This document shows, piece by piece, positions 1 through 8,810 of a stretch of 64,000 nucleotides of DNA. Under the pieces are notes generated by a model. The model saw nothing but the letters and a program-made list of their open reading frames with translations, had not been told where the DNA came from and made no database searches. The DNA is taken from the NCBI RefSeq assembly GCF_014873875.1, contig NZ_JADBEM010000001.1:4216001-4280000 (forward strand). The letters are read 5' to 3'. Within the stretch, counting starts at the first letter, position 1, and each line of letters starts with the position of its first letter. The translations under genes were made by a program, and so were the position numbers. Source of the stretch: Actinopolymorpha pittospori. GTDB lineage: Bacteria; Actinomycetota; Actinomycetes; Propionibacteriales; Actinopolymorphaceae.

Positions 1-102
1 GCGGCGACGGCCCGTCGGCGACTGGATGCGGCCCGCACCGCGCAGCCCTGAGCGATCCGCCGCCGGGCGCGCGCGCCTCAGCCGAAGCCCATCGCCCGCG
101 CC

Positions 103-783
103 TCAGGTCTCGAGGCCGTACGCCACGAGGTCGGCGACCAGCTGTGCACGTTGCCTGGCGGCGTATTCGCGGGTGAAGTGCGGGATCTCGAGAATGTACC
201 TGCAGCGGTCGCGCGGCATGAGCCGAAGAAACTCGTCCATGTCAGCGTGGATCTGGTCGAGGATCAGACCCCCCGCGACACCGAGGAGGTCGATCAGCTT
301 GAGGCGCCCGTCGGCTGACCGGAGTACGTGATCCTCGAGATCGATGCCCATCCAGAAAGGCACGTACTCCCGGCACTCGCGATCGAGCGCCTCGACCAGG
401 CGTCGGAGCTGTCGCAGGTCCGGATCGGGGTCGGCACCGTCGTGCCAGCGCTGGAGGAACGCCGTCTCCTCAGCGGCCTCGACCGGTGCGAGGTACTCCA
501 GCACCGTGAGATGGCCGCCACCCTCGAGTTCGGAGGCGAAGTCGATCCGCGGCAGGTACGGACTGCCCTCCGCTCGCCGGCAGAGTTCCAGGAACCACGC
601 GTAGGACGGTTCGAAGGCGCTGATCCGCGCCGCCAAGGCGGCCCCGGGTGAACGGAGTGCGACGGCCCAGTCGCCCTCGCCACACTTCACCCACCCATGG
701 GTCTCCAGCCGGGTGCGCGCCTGGCGATGGTTGAGAGCCGGCCACGCCACTCCGGCGAACACGCGCAGGTCCGGGTCGCTCAC
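103..783 (-). CDS. hypothetical protein, possible degenerate kinase fold
   Basis: A 226-residue soluble protein without signal peptide or membrane segment. Residues about 146-168 read G-I-D-L-E-D-H-V-L then L-K-L-I-D-L-L-G; the spacing recalls the catalytic-loop and DFG-like metal-binding segments of protein-kinase-like or aminoglycoside-phosphotransferase-like proteins. A glycine-rich ATP loop is not evident, so a catalytic role is not claimed. It stands alone, transcribed leftward, separated from ohr by that gene's terminator. The family was not recognised; the kinase-fold reading is inference from two short segments. Confidence 0.7.
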   Translation of the reverse strand: MSDPDLRVFAGVAWPALNHRQARTRLETHGWVKCGEGDWAVALRSPGAALAARISAFEPSYAWFLELCRRAEGSPYLPRIDFASELEGGGHLTVLEYLAPVEAAEETAFLQRWHDGADPDPDLRQLRRLVEALDRECREYVPFWMGIDLEDHVLRSADGRLKLIDLLGVAGGLILDQIHADMDEFLRLMPRDRCRYILEIPHFTREYAARQRAQLVADLVAYGLET

Positions 784-851
784 GGACGCAGGCTAGGACG
801 GTCGTGGGGCCGCCCGCGAGTGTTTGTGGGTGGTCGGTCGATCTTGGACGC

Positions 852-882
852 TGCCCGAGCCGCCGGGAGCGCGGCTCGGGCA
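852..882 (-). terminator. hairpin terminator after ohr
   Basis: A perfect 12-bp stem (852-863 with 871-882) closes a 7-nt loop 15 bp beyond the ohr stop codon on the leftward strand. No U-tract follows, as is common in actinobacterial terminators. Confidence 0.75.
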
Positions 883-896
883 CCTGAGTGTCGGCC

Positions 897-1331
897 TCAG
901 ACGGCCTGGCCGTTGGCCGTCAGCTCGACGTCGATGTTGCCGCGGGTGGCGTTGGAGTACGGGCAGACCTGGTGGGCTGCGCGGACGACCTCGACCGCCT
1001 GGGCGGCGTCGGTGACCGATGGCAGCGTCACGTCGAGCGCGACGCCCAGCTTGAAGCCGCCGTCACCGGTCGGCAGCAGGCTCACCTTCGAGTTGATCGA
1101 CACGTCACCGGTCTCCAGGCGCTGACGACGCCCGACAACGCCGAGCGCCCCTTCGAAGCACGCGGCGTAACCGATCGCGAAGAGCTGCTCGGGGTTCGTC
1201 CCGCCACCTTCGCCGCCCATCTCCTTCGGGCTCCGCAGATCGACTTCGAGCATCCCGTCGGAGGTGCGGCCGTGTCCTTCGGCGCGCCCGCCGGTGACGG
1301 TCGCCTCAGCGGTGTACAGGACCTTCGCCAT
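897..1331 (-). CDS. ohr: organic hydroperoxide resistance protein Ohr (OsmC/Ohr family)
   Basis: A thiol-dependent peroxidase that reduces organic hydroperoxides in the cytoplasm. The 144-residue length and both redox cysteines fit the family: Cys58 in A-A-C-F-E and Cys123 in V-C-P-Y-S-N-A. The N-terminal M-A-K-V-L-Y-T-A-E-A is typical, so the ATG at 1331 is preferred to the GTG at 1409, which would add 26 atypical residues. No MarR-type OhrR regulator is adjacent, so control cannot be read from context. A strong hairpin follows the gene. Confidence 0.95.
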   Translation of the reverse strand: MAKVLYTAEATVTGGRAEGHGRTSDGMLEVDLRSPKEMGGEGGGTNPEQLFAIGYAACFEGALGVVGRRQRLETGDVSINSKVSLLPTGDGGFKLGVALDVTLPSVTDAAQAVEVVRAAHQVCPYSNATRGNIDVELTANGQAV

Positions 1332-1526
1332 GTCGTTCCTCACTTCGTGCGATGGATACTCGTCCACTCTGGCACACGCGGTGAGTGCCACCGACGTGCT
1401 TCGCACCACATTCCACCGAACTCGCCACAGGTCGACCAGCCCCGGCTACCGAACCGCCCGGTGCCGGGGTGGATCAGCCTGGACCAGACATGGATCAGAC
1501 ACGGATCAGATCTGTGCGGCGTCTCA

Positions 1527-2795
1527 TCAGACGGCGCGCGACGCCGGCTGCGACCCGACCGCCACCGACCAGCGGTCGGTCGTGCGGGCGACCGAGGAGT
1601 GGACGCCCAGCATGGCGTCGATCGTCGAGCGCCACGGGTATCGCTCGGCTCGCCGGCGTGCGCCTTCGCGCCGCTCCAGAGGTGGCCGGGTCAGAACGGC
1701 CCGGACGGCGGCCGCCAGCATGGCCGGCTCGGGCGGAGCCCAGGCTCCCGCCCCCGCGTCGAGGAGTTCGCGGCCACCGCCCTGGTCGGCGGTCACGACC
1801 GGCGTACCGCAGGCGAGCGCCTCGAGGATGGCCAGCCCGAACGTCTCCACCGGACACACCGACAACGCGACGTCGGCCGCGGCGAGCCGGACCGCGAGCG
1901 CCGTGCGGTCCGCGACATAGGGATGGAAGATCACCGGCGCGTCGCCGGCCATCCGGACCAGTGTCTCGCGGTCGGGGCCGTCGCCGTAGACGTCCAGCCG
2001 GAACGCGAATCCCTGCCGGTGCAACTCCACCGCGGTCGCGATGGCGAGGTCCGGCCGCTTCTCCATGGACAGCCGACCGGCGTACACCAGGCGGGCCATG
2101 TCCGCCACGTCCGCCACGTCCGCCGCGACCGCCGGCCGCCGATCGACGTCTGAGTACGTCAACTCGACGTTGCCTGTGCTGGGACTGTTGGACGACGCGG
2201 CTTCGGAGCCGGCGTCGTCGTCCGTGTCGGAGTCGTGACGACGGTCGGGATGGAACGTCGTGAGGTCGACACCGAGAGGGATCCGGTGGACGGGTCGGCC
2301 ACCGAGCCGGGCGAACTCCTCGGCGGCGAAGGAGGAGGTGACGACGATCTCGTCGAAGGACCTACGCAACACCCGGTTGACGGTGTTCGTCCCCGTGACG
2401 AGACCGCGGCGCCAACCGAGGCGCGGCGCGAGGTGGGTGTCGAGTCGCTCGTGGGAGAGCAGCACGCTACCCGTGCCGTTGCGCGCGGACCAGCGGGCGC
2501 CGGCCACCATGGTCGACTTGTCCGAGACCTCGATACTGGTGGGCCGAAGCCGCTCCAGCACGTCCTGGACCCGCCAGGGCTCGACGACGACCCGGTAGGA
2601 CGTACCGGGCAGCTGCGGCGAGCGGAGCATCACCGTGACACCGTTCTCGTCCTGCCGCCAGCAGTCCTTCGGGCCCGGGATCACCAGCGCCCGCTCGTGT
2701 CCCGCCGCGAGGTAGCCGCGTCCGAGCGCGTCGACGGCCGTGCGCAGACCGCCCGACGTCGGACCGTAGAAGTTCGCCAGCTGAACGATCCGCAT
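1527..2795 (-). CDS. glycosyltransferase family 4 protein
   Basis: A GT-B-fold glycosyltransferase of 422 residues, probably moving a sugar from a nucleotide donor to a lipid or glycan at the inner membrane face. The N-terminal segment has the G-P-T-S-G-G-L acceptor-domain loop; the C-terminal domain has G-R-L-S-M-E-K-R (240-247) and the E-x7-E motif (Glu317, Glu325) before A-C-G-T-P-V-V. Residues 184-232 form an acidic, low-complexity linker; part of it is encoded by three 9-bp repeats at 2101-2127 (tccgccacg and variants). It lies 15 bp downstream of a second GT4 gene on the same strand, so the pair probably works together. Substrate unknown. Confidence 0.9.
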   Translation of the reverse strand: MRIVQLANFYGPTSGGLRTAVDALGRGYLAAGHERALVIPGPKDCWRQDENGVTVMLRSPQLPGTSYRVVVEPWRVQDVLERLRPTSIEVSDKSTMVAGARWSARNGTGSVLLSHERLDTHLAPRLGWRRGLVTGTNTVNRVLRRSFDEIVVTSSFAAEEFARLGGRPVHRIPLGVDLTTFHPDRRHDSDTDDDAGSEAASSNSPSTGNVELTYSDVDRRPAVAADVADVADMARLVYAGRLSMEKRPDLAIATAVELHRQGFAFRLDVYGDGPDRETLVRMAGDAPVIFHPYVADRTALAVRLAAADVALSVCPVETFGLAILEALACGTPVVTADQGGGRELLDAGAGAWAPPEPAMLAAAVRAVLTRPPLERREGARRRAERYPWRSTIDAMLGVHSSVARTTDRWSVAVGSQPASRAV

Positions 2796-2810
2796 CGAAG
2801 TCCTCCGTCC

Positions 2811-3956
2811 TCAGGCCGCGAGCGGCGGTGTCGCCGCCGACTCGACGACGGCCCGGTAGTGCACGTCGATCAGGTCGTCCAGGATCCGCTCCCAACCTCG
2901 GCCGACCACCGAGTCGCGCGCGGCCAGCCCCATCTGCGCACGGAGTTCGGCGTTGCCGGCGAGGTGGCGTACGGCGTCGCGGAAACCGCCCATCGCCGCC
3001 TCCGACTCCTCCGGTGGGTAGAGCATGCCGGTGCGGCCCGGTGTAACCAGGTCGAGCAGGCCCCCGGCGGCGGGCGCGACCACCGGAACGCCGCTCGCCA
3101 GCGCCTCCTGTGCCGCCTGGCAGAAGGTCTCGTGGGCGCCGGTGTGGACGAAGATGTCGAGGGAGGCCACCGCCTGGGACAGCTCCTCACCACGCAGCAT
3201 GCCCAGCATCACGGCCTCGGGCACGGCATCGCGAACGTCGTCGGTCGCGGGTCCGTCCCCGACCACGACGAGCCGGGTGCCGGGCAGGCCGGCGATCGCG
3301 CGCAGCAGGTGGACCCGCTTCTCCGTCGCCACCCGCCCGACGTACCCGACCAGCGTCTCGCCGTTGGGGGCCAGACGCCGGCGAAGAGACGGGTCCCGGT
3401 GGGCGGGGTGGAAGCGTTCCAGGTCGACGCCCCTTGGCCAGCAGAACAGTCGTGGTACGCCGATCTGTGCCAGCTGGGCGAAGGCCGCCTGGGAGGGCGC
3501 CAGGGTTCGACCGGCCCGGGCGTACACCCGGCGCATCCAGGCCCACAGCGCGCGCTCCACGCCGACGAAACCGTACTGCTGGGCGAAACCCACGACGTCG
3601 GTCTGGTAGACGGCGACCGTGGGGATGCCACAGCGCTCGGCGGTCCGCAGCCCCGACATCCCAAGGACCAGCGGCGAGGCCAGGTGGACGACATCGGGTG
3701 CGAACTCGGTCAGGGCCCGCCGGACCGCGTTGTCTGGCAGGCCGATCGGAAACTCCGGGTACATGGGCAGGGGCAGGCTCCGGACCCGGACCACGGGCGT
3801 CTGCCCGTGTGCCTCACCCCCGGGACCGGGCGCGACGACGAGGGCCTGGTGGCCACGCTTCACCAGGTGATCCACCAGGTGGCGCACGGAGTTCGCGACC
3901 CCGTTGACCTGGGGAAGGAACGACTCTGCGACGACGGCTACTCGCACAGCCGCCAC
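2811..3956 (-). CDS. glycosyltransferase family 4, MgtA/PimB-like alpha-mannosyltransferase type
   Basis: A 381-residue GT-B enzyme. The N-terminus V-A-V-V-A-E-S-F-L-P-Q-V-N-G-V-A-N-S-V is characteristic of the actinobacterial GDP-mannose-dependent glycolipid mannosyltransferases (MgtA group). The donor domain shows G-R-V-A-T-E-K-R-V (207-215), V-V-G-D-G-P, and an E-x7-E motif (Glu276, Glu284). By family it would mannosylate a membrane lipid acceptor at the cytoplasmic face; that substrate is inferred. It is the first gene of a two-gene leftward unit with the following GT4. The opposite-strand reading across it is only a codon shadow. Confidence 0.9.
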   Translation of the reverse strand: MAAVRVAVVAESFLPQVNGVANSVRHLVDHLVKRGHQALVVAPGPGGEAHGQTPVVRVRSLPLPMYPEFPIGLPDNAVRRALTEFAPDVVHLASPLVLGMSGLRTAERCGIPTVAVYQTDVVGFAQQYGFVGVERALWAWMRRVYARAGRTLAPSQAAFAQLAQIGVPRLFCWPRGVDLERFHPAHRDPSLRRRLAPNGETLVGYVGRVATEKRVHLLRAIAGLPGTRLVVVGDGPATDDVRDAVPEAVMLGMLRGEELSQAVASLDIFVHTGAHETFCQAAQEALASGVPVVAPAAGGLLDLVTPGRTGMLYPPEESEAAMGGFRDAVRHLAGNAELRAQMGLAARDSVVGRGWERILDDLIDVHYRAVVESAATPPLAA

Positions 3957-4422
3957 CGTGGCCGTCGCAGGTGAACCTGCGGGACAGATCGTGTGGACGT
4001 TCAGCGTCGAATGCGTGAGCCGTTGCCTGCGCGCCGCTCACGCCACGGCGATCGGCGGTAATCCGGGCGACCGGCATCGGTCATCGACCCCGATCCAGGT
4101 CGCGAGAACGCTTCGGATCCGGTCTGGAACGGGGGCTGATAACAAGATCGGAGCCAGCCATGAATCCGATCTTGAAAGGCTCGGGGAGTTGGAACGATCA
4201 AACCGGCTGGCCGGCCGCGGGGGAGTGCGGTACGGCGGGTGTGAGAGCGATCTCGGCGATTCGCCGGAAGCGAGGCATCCTTTAGGTAGCAGGGGTCTTG
4301 TAGGCGTTCGGCCGATCCGTAATTGATCATGAAAGGGATCCCGGCGGGCGAGGAATGCGTTCTGAGGAGCTGCTCCGAAAGAGTCTCGGAGTCGAGCCGG
4401 CCGCCGGATCGGGGAGAAGTGC
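3957..4422. other. divergent intergenic region between GT4 pair and MEDS regulator
   Basis: This 466-bp gap separates two outward-facing transcription units and must hold both promoters. I see no convincing gene. The notable element is the perfect inverted repeat at 4143-4174. The part just before 4423 includes gggagaag, a suitable ribosome-binding site. Confidence 0.6.
4143..4174. promoter_or_regulatory. 10-bp perfect inverted repeat, possible operator
   Basis: caagatcgga (4143-4152) is repeated as its exact reverse complement at 4165-4174 with a 12-nt spacer. It lies in a divergent intergenic region, so an operator is more likely than a terminator, but no regulator is identified. Confidence 0.4.
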
Positions 4423-5379
4423 ATGGGTCTGGTAGACGATCAGCGGGCGCCAGGCGGCGAGCTACTCCACGTAGCGCTGTTCTACACCCATATATCGGAA
4501 TACGTCGACGGGGTTCTCGGTGTGATCGACAGCCGGAACGGGGAGCGACCGACCCTGGTCGCGGTGTCCGCCCCGGTGATCGACCTGTTGCGGGAGAAGC
4601 TCGGGGACAGAGCCACTGGCATCCATTTCGTCAATGTCCGGGAGGCGGGAAGAAACCCCACCCGGGTGACGCCGGTCTTGTTGCGGTTCGCCGACGAACA
4701 CCCCGACCAGCACATCGTCATCGTCTGTGAACCGATCTGGCCGGAACGCACCGCTGCCGAGTACGGCGCCGCCGTGCAGAGTGAGGCGCTGGCCAACCTC
4801 GCCTTCGCGGGCCGAACGGCCACCATCGTGTGCGCCTACCACGTCTCCACCGTGCACGGGGCGATCGTGCACGACGCCGCCGTCGACGACGCCGTACGCA
4901 CCCACCCGGTCGTCGTCGACTCCGACGGCGACCGTTGGGAGAGCCTCCGCTACGCCGACCAGGTGCAGCTGGCCACGGACGCGTTGCACCCGCTGCCGAA
5001 GCCTCCGACGGCGCCCGAGACCCTGACCTTCGAGGTCGCCGACGAGGGCGAGCTCCGCGAGTTCGTCACCACCCACGCGACGCGGGCCGGCCTGCGGGGA
5101 CGCCGTCTCGACGACCTGCTGTACGCCGTGGCCGAGGCTGCGAACGACATCGTCGCGCGAACGAGCGGGCCCGACCGCCTACGGATCTGGCGAAGCGACG
5201 AGCGGCTGGTCTGCGAACTCCACAGCACCGGCCAACTCGATCCACTCGCCGGTCGGTTGCCGGAGGACGGCGACTCCCGCGGTCTGTTGCTCGCGAGCGA
5301 GGTCGCTGACCTGGTGCAGATCGACGCCCACCCGACGGGGGCGACCGTCCGGATCCATGTCGACATCCAGCGGCAGTGA
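4423..5379 (+). CDS. MEDS-domain sensor / anti-sigma factor kinase-like ATPase
   Basis: A 318-residue cytoplasmic regulator. Residues about 14-180 match a MEDS (DcmR-type sensory) domain, starting L-L-H-V-A-L-F-Y. Residues about 195-315 are a histidine-kinase-like ATPase of the RsbW/anti-sigma type, with an N-box-like segment Y-A-V-A-E-A-A-N-D and a late G-L-L-L-A segment. Proteins of this architecture typically bind or phosphorylate sigma/anti-sigma-antagonist partners in stress responses; no partner gene is adjacent. The ATG at 4423 follows gggagaag. The gene is monocistronic with wide gaps on both sides. Confidence 0.88.
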   Translation: MGLVDDQRAPGGELLHVALFYTHISEYVDGVLGVIDSRNGERPTLVAVSAPVIDLLREKLGDRATGIHFVNVREAGRNPTRVTPVLLRFADEHPDQHIVIVCEPIWPERTAAEYGAAVQSEALANLAFAGRTATIVCAYHVSTVHGAIVHDAAVDDAVRTHPVVVDSDGDRWESLRYADQVQLATDALHPLPKPPTAPETLTFEVADEGELREFVTTHATRAGLRGRRLDDLLYAVAEAANDIVARTSGPDRLRIWRSDERLVCELHSTGQLDPLAGRLPEDGDSRGLLLASEVADLVQIDAHPTGATVRIHVDIQRQ

Positions 5380-5736
5380 GGGTTTGGAGCCTTGCTGCAA
5401 GCCCGTGTTGCCGGCCTGTGCACGGGTCCTTCGACACCGAGGGCGGGTACGCCGTGCAAGGGTGCGTCAAGGAAGTGTCAGGAACGCGCCAGGTGTGCTT
5501 GACGAACTGAACGCGCCGTGAACGCCGTGCCAGCCAATGTCTACTGGCGTCAGGTTCGCCTGGCAGGTCGGCCCCAGCGTGGACTGCGGAAACGACCGCG
5601 GAGCCCCACTCCGGGCGGCGTGGGCCGGCCACCCGAGACGCGCGTTAAGGCTTCTTTACACGTAATCTCGCCTCCATGCACTCGGCGGTACTGCTGTCGT
5701 GTGCTGACCCTGTGGACGAGTGCGAGGAGTGGCGTC
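5380..5736. other. intergenic region upstream of DUF6221 gene
   Basis: A 357-bp stretch without a supported gene. Around 5650-5680 it becomes locally AT-richer (gcttctttacacgtaatct), a plausible promoter for the DUF6221 gene, with cgaggagt just before that start. A longer reading frame from 5518 adds atypical sequence and is not favoured. Confidence 0.5.
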
Positions 5737-6087
5737 ATGATCGACCTGCCGAACTATCTCTCACTGGCGGGATTTCTCCTCACTCGCTACGACGAGGACG
5801 AGGCGATGGCGCGCGAGGCGGCGTTCCGCCAGTACACCGGCGTCGATCCCGCCGAGGATGTGGATCCGACCACGTTCGCCGCCCACTTCACCGCTTCCCT
5901 CGCCCTCACCGACATCAATGCCAAACGCCAGATCGTCGACCGCTACCGGGAGCTTGTCACCGACCCCGACTTCGGTGTGGATCCGGAATACCGCAGCGCG
6001 TTCTACGAGTACGAGCGCCACGTCCTACCGTCGCTGGCGGCTCCCTACGCCGACCACCCGGAGTTCGAAGCCAAGTGGCGGCACTGA
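5737..6087 (+). CDS. DUF6221 family protein
   Basis: A 116-residue acidic protein. The N-terminal L-T-R-Y-D-E-D-E-A-M-A-R-E-A-A and the C-terminal L-A-A-P-Y-A-D-H-P-E-F frame the DUF6221 pattern of small actinobacterial proteins; a central A-K-R-Q-I-V-D-R-Y also fits. Function is unknown for the family. The ATG at 5737 is chosen because cgaggagt precedes it by the right distance and it gives the family length; the in-frame start at 5518 would add 73 unlike residues. A strong hairpin ends the transcript. Confidence 0.85.
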   Translation: MIDLPNYLSLAGFLLTRYDEDEAMAREAAFRQYTGVDPAEDVDPTTFAAHFTASLALTDINAKRQIVDRYRELVTDPDFGVDPEYRSAFYEYERHVLPSLAAPYADHPEFEAKWRH

Positions 6088-6117
6088 GACCTGTCGACGG
6101 TCGGGGGTGAGACCCGA

Positions 6118-6148
6118 CGCGGCCCGCACCATCGTGGTGCGGGCCGCG
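6118..6148. terminator. bidirectional hairpin between convergent genes
   Basis: A perfect 14-bp stem (6118-6131 with 6135-6148) closes a 3-nt loop. It lies between the DUF6221 gene and the leftward choice-of-anchor P gene and could end both transcripts. Confidence 0.85.
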
Positions 6149-6202
6149 CTGCGAGGAGTGTCTGTCTCGCATGTCAGCACTGGACGTGCTGGGTGACTGT
6201 CA

Positions 6203-7489
6203 TCAGCCCGCCGGGGTGATGCCGGCGTAAGCTCGGCCGATCTCGACCTTGGAGCCAATCGGGAGACCGGTCCCGGCGCCTGTGATGACGAGCTCGATCA
6301 TGGTGACCTCGATCGTCCGGGCGTCCCTCTTGATCTTGAAAAGGTTCACGGTGACGGCGCCGTTGAGGAGTTCAACCTTGGTGTTCGGTTTCACCTTCAG
6401 CGAGGACAAGGCTTCTCCGGCGATCACGAGGTTGACGAATTCCGACCCGGCTTCACTGAGTTGGATCGGACCGCTGCCGGCCCGCGTCGCTGTGGCAACC
6501 GCCTTGACCGTATCGGCCCGGATGAGGCCGTTGAGGATGTTGACTGAGGCGATCGTGTCGGTCACCGTGCTCGACGCGTTCGAGGCTGTCGTGCTGCCCA
6601 CCCCGGTCGAGGTCGCCGCGCCGGTGACAACCACGTTGCCGGGAAGGTGGATGGAAGCGATGGTGTTGCTGGTGTTGCCTCCTGTGCAGGGCACCTTGGC
6701 GAGTGCGGTCGGTCCGGAGCTCACCGCACCGTCGGCGAGGGTGATCCGGGTGGCAAAGCCTTGACCCTTGAGGAAGCCAACCGCGGGTTTCGTCAACTGT
6801 GCCTTGGCGTTGGCGATCCAGACGTTGAAGTCGGCGCCTGGCACCCACGGGTTGTTCGGCAACAGGACGAGGTGGAGTGCGGTCGTGATCGCCTCGCGAC
6901 CGCCGTCGACGACCCGGTTGATCTGCCGGTTGAGCTCGACGTATCCCACCGTGCCGAGGACCGGAAGGGCGAGGTTGATCCTCGTGTTGGGTGCCGGGTT
7001 GAGGCCGACGCTGACGCCGAGGATCCTGAGGTCTGCGATCGAGGTGCTCTGTACGGCGCTGTAGGTCGACCCGTTGAAGGTCGTCCGCGTCGAGGTCTGG
7101 ATCAGCCCCGACGTGATGATTCCGCCGAGCAGGTTGATCCCGTTGGTCTGCGACGTCGCGACCGCGGTCCGTGTGTTGCCGGACTCGAGCGCCTGCACAC
7201 GCGTCAACTGCGCTGACACGCGACCGAGAGTGAGCGGGAGTACGACCAGCGAACTGTTGTTGAAGTCGGTCGTGCCTGGTGCGGCACCACATGCGATGTC
7301 GCTGTAGGCCGTCGGGCCGCTCACGACCGTCTGAGCACCGTTGAACACGTAGGTGCCGTATGCCTGTGCGACGTACCCAGGCTTGGCCGTGGCAGCCTGC
7401 GCCGGTGCAACGGCGATGAGGGGCGCGGCGGCGATGCCGACGGAGACGAGAACGCCGGTGCCACGTCTGGCGAGGGTGGCTAGGTGCAT
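6203..7489 (-). CDS. secreted choice-of-anchor P family protein
   Basis: A 428-residue exported protein: an Arg-containing n-region, a hydrophobic core and A-Q-A-A cleavage site near residue 33. The mature part begins with a G-Y-V-A-Q-A-Y-G-T-Y-V-type segment, followed by G-P-T-A-Y-S-D-I-A-C and several beta-rich repeats with I-x-S-x-x-I-L-x-G-x-I patterns, as in actinobacterial choice-of-anchor P surface proteins. Function is unknown; cell-wall exposure is inferred. ATG 7489 is selected because aggaagga lies just upstream and the signal peptide starts there; the reading frame extends to 7609 without support. Confidence 0.88.
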   Translation of the reverse strand: MHLATLARRGTGVLVSVGIAAAPLIAVAPAQAATAKPGYVAQAYGTYVFNGAQTVVSGPTAYSDIACGAAPGTTDFNNSSLVVLPLTLGRVSAQLTRVQALESGNTRTAVATSQTNGINLLGGIITSGLIQTSTRTTFNGSTYSAVQSTSIADLRILGVSVGLNPAPNTRINLALPVLGTVGYVELNRQINRVVDGGREAITTALHLVLLPNNPWVPGADFNVWIANAKAQLTKPAVGFLKGQGFATRITLADGAVSSGPTALAKVPCTGGNTSNTIASIHLPGNVVVTGAATSTGVGSTTASNASSTVTDTIASVNILNGLIRADTVKAVATATRAGSGPIQLSEAGSEFVNLVIAGEALSSLKVKPNTKVELLNGAVTVNLFKIKRDARTIEVTMIELVITGAGTGLPIGSKVEIGRAYAGITPAG

Positions 7490-7938
7490 CGTGTCCTTCC
7501 TGGAACATGAAGTAATGCGGAGTAATCGCGTAATGTCTGACCGTAGTCGCGTTCCGGGTCGCGCAGCCGCCAATAGATTGTTGACACCTGCATGTGAAGG
7601 AACTGTCATCGTCGATGTGCGAGATAACAGCTAGGGCCTCGCTCCAACCGGCCTGACTCGCGGCGTCGCTCACTGTGCGGTGCGTCTCTAGCCATCAGGT
7701 GATGCGACCAGTTGCTGGTCTGACCGGAGCGTGTCGCTGACCCAGCGTTCCTACGCTCTTCACCACGACGGATCCGGAGCGACACACGTGCGAGCGCGTT
7801 GTGACCGCGCTGAGGAGCAGAGGATCCCACGTCGTCGACGCGCGCGAGGAGATGGTTCTTTCGCCTACCGTGACATCGGCACGGTTGTCTGTCGCCAAAG
7901 CGTCGTAGGCCGGCAGGTCCCAGACTCGACGTCGAGCG
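7490..7938. other. intergenic region between anchor-P gene and truncated phosphotransferase
   Basis: 449 bp with no supported gene. Near 7511-7535 the units agtaatgcgg, agtaatcgcg and taatg recur at about 10-bp spacing just upstream of the anchor-P start, a possible binding site. The part from about 7700 to 7938 should hold the missing 3' end of the phosphotransferase but none of its frames gives a recognisable continuation. Confidence 0.5.
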
Positions 7939-8658
7939 TTACGACGCAACCTGCGAGACCTCGATGCGCATGTGGAAGTAGAGCTCACCGTGGTTGAGGG
8001 CTGACGGTAGGCCGGATACGGATTCCTCCGCTCGCCGATAGGCCGCGAACCACCTTCGCGGCTCGACCCTCACCTGGGGGGCCGGGTCGCCGGCCAGCAT
8101 CGTCAACGCATCCTTGACGAGGGCGTGGAACTCTGTCCAGGGAAGTCCCGGTCCCGGCCGGAAAAGCTCCGGCGGGGGCTGTCGTACGGCGTTCAGGCGC
8201 GCGATCAGGAGCAGGAGATCGTCTGCCTCGTCAGGTTGGATCCCGATGGTGGGCAGAAACTCGAGCACCATGACCTCCCGGTCCGCACGCTCGACCACAT
8301 GCAGGAGCCGGGGAGTCGGGAAGTCGGTCGAGGCGAGGAACCTGTACTTCGCGGACTCCGCTGCCGAAGCATCCACGCTCTCCGGGAAGTGGGGGCCTTC
8401 CTTGAAGAAGAAGGTCCGCGTACGCCGAGACCGGTCGATGCAGGAGTGGCGAAGGGTGAGGATGAGCGAGTTCGATCCGCCGTGCAGTCCTTGTTTCACG
8501 TGGGACGTCCAGGCTTGGGCGTCCACCGCGGACGCGAACCCGGGCAGACATGGTTGGAGGTCCGCCCAGGTCAGGCCATAAGGCAGCGGGCTGGGGCGGG
8601 ACTCGACTCGCAACGGCGAGAGGCGTGCCGGAGTGAGGTGTGCCGCCTGTTCTGACAT
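7939..8658 (-). pseudogene. aminoglycoside-phosphotransferase-like protein, C-terminally truncated
   Basis: A 239-residue product with a phosphotransferase/choline-kinase-like N-lobe: F-F-F-K-E-G (83-88, candidate ATP lysine) and V-M-V-L-E-F-L (129-135, hinge). The reading frame ends shortly after L-N-H-G-E-L-Y-F-H-M (221-230), where the family has a catalytic H-G-D-x4-N; here Asp is replaced by Glu and the Asn is absent, and no I-D-W metal-binding segment follows. The start at 8658 is sound: ggggaggg precedes it. Most likely a decayed gene; a divergent short protein of another role is possible. Longer readings starting at 9726 merely run over the DUF72 gene. Confidence 0.65.
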
Positions 8659-8810
8659 GCCGCGCCCTCCCCGAGGGGTGTGGACAATGTGTGGTGCCGT
8701 GACGCCGGTTCTCGCGAGCCGATCCACGCGAGCGCGGCGCGCCCCGTTGCGGACCGTGAGCAACCCTACTCGCGTGCGGTCGTTGGTTCCGGGTGCGTGT
8801 AGAGCCCCGA

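Noticed and set aside
1..102. Possible gene end at the left edge
   Set aside because: No frame in this stretch shows recognisable coding sequence; only low-information GC-rich DNA was seen.
2235..3974. A 579-codon forward frame over the two glycosyltransferases
   Set aside because: Antisense shadow; both reverse-strand genes show E-x7-E motifs.
7581..7609. ttgaca with tgtcat 17 nt downstream as a forward promoter
   Set aside because: Nothing convincing is encoded to the right on that strand; likely coincidental.
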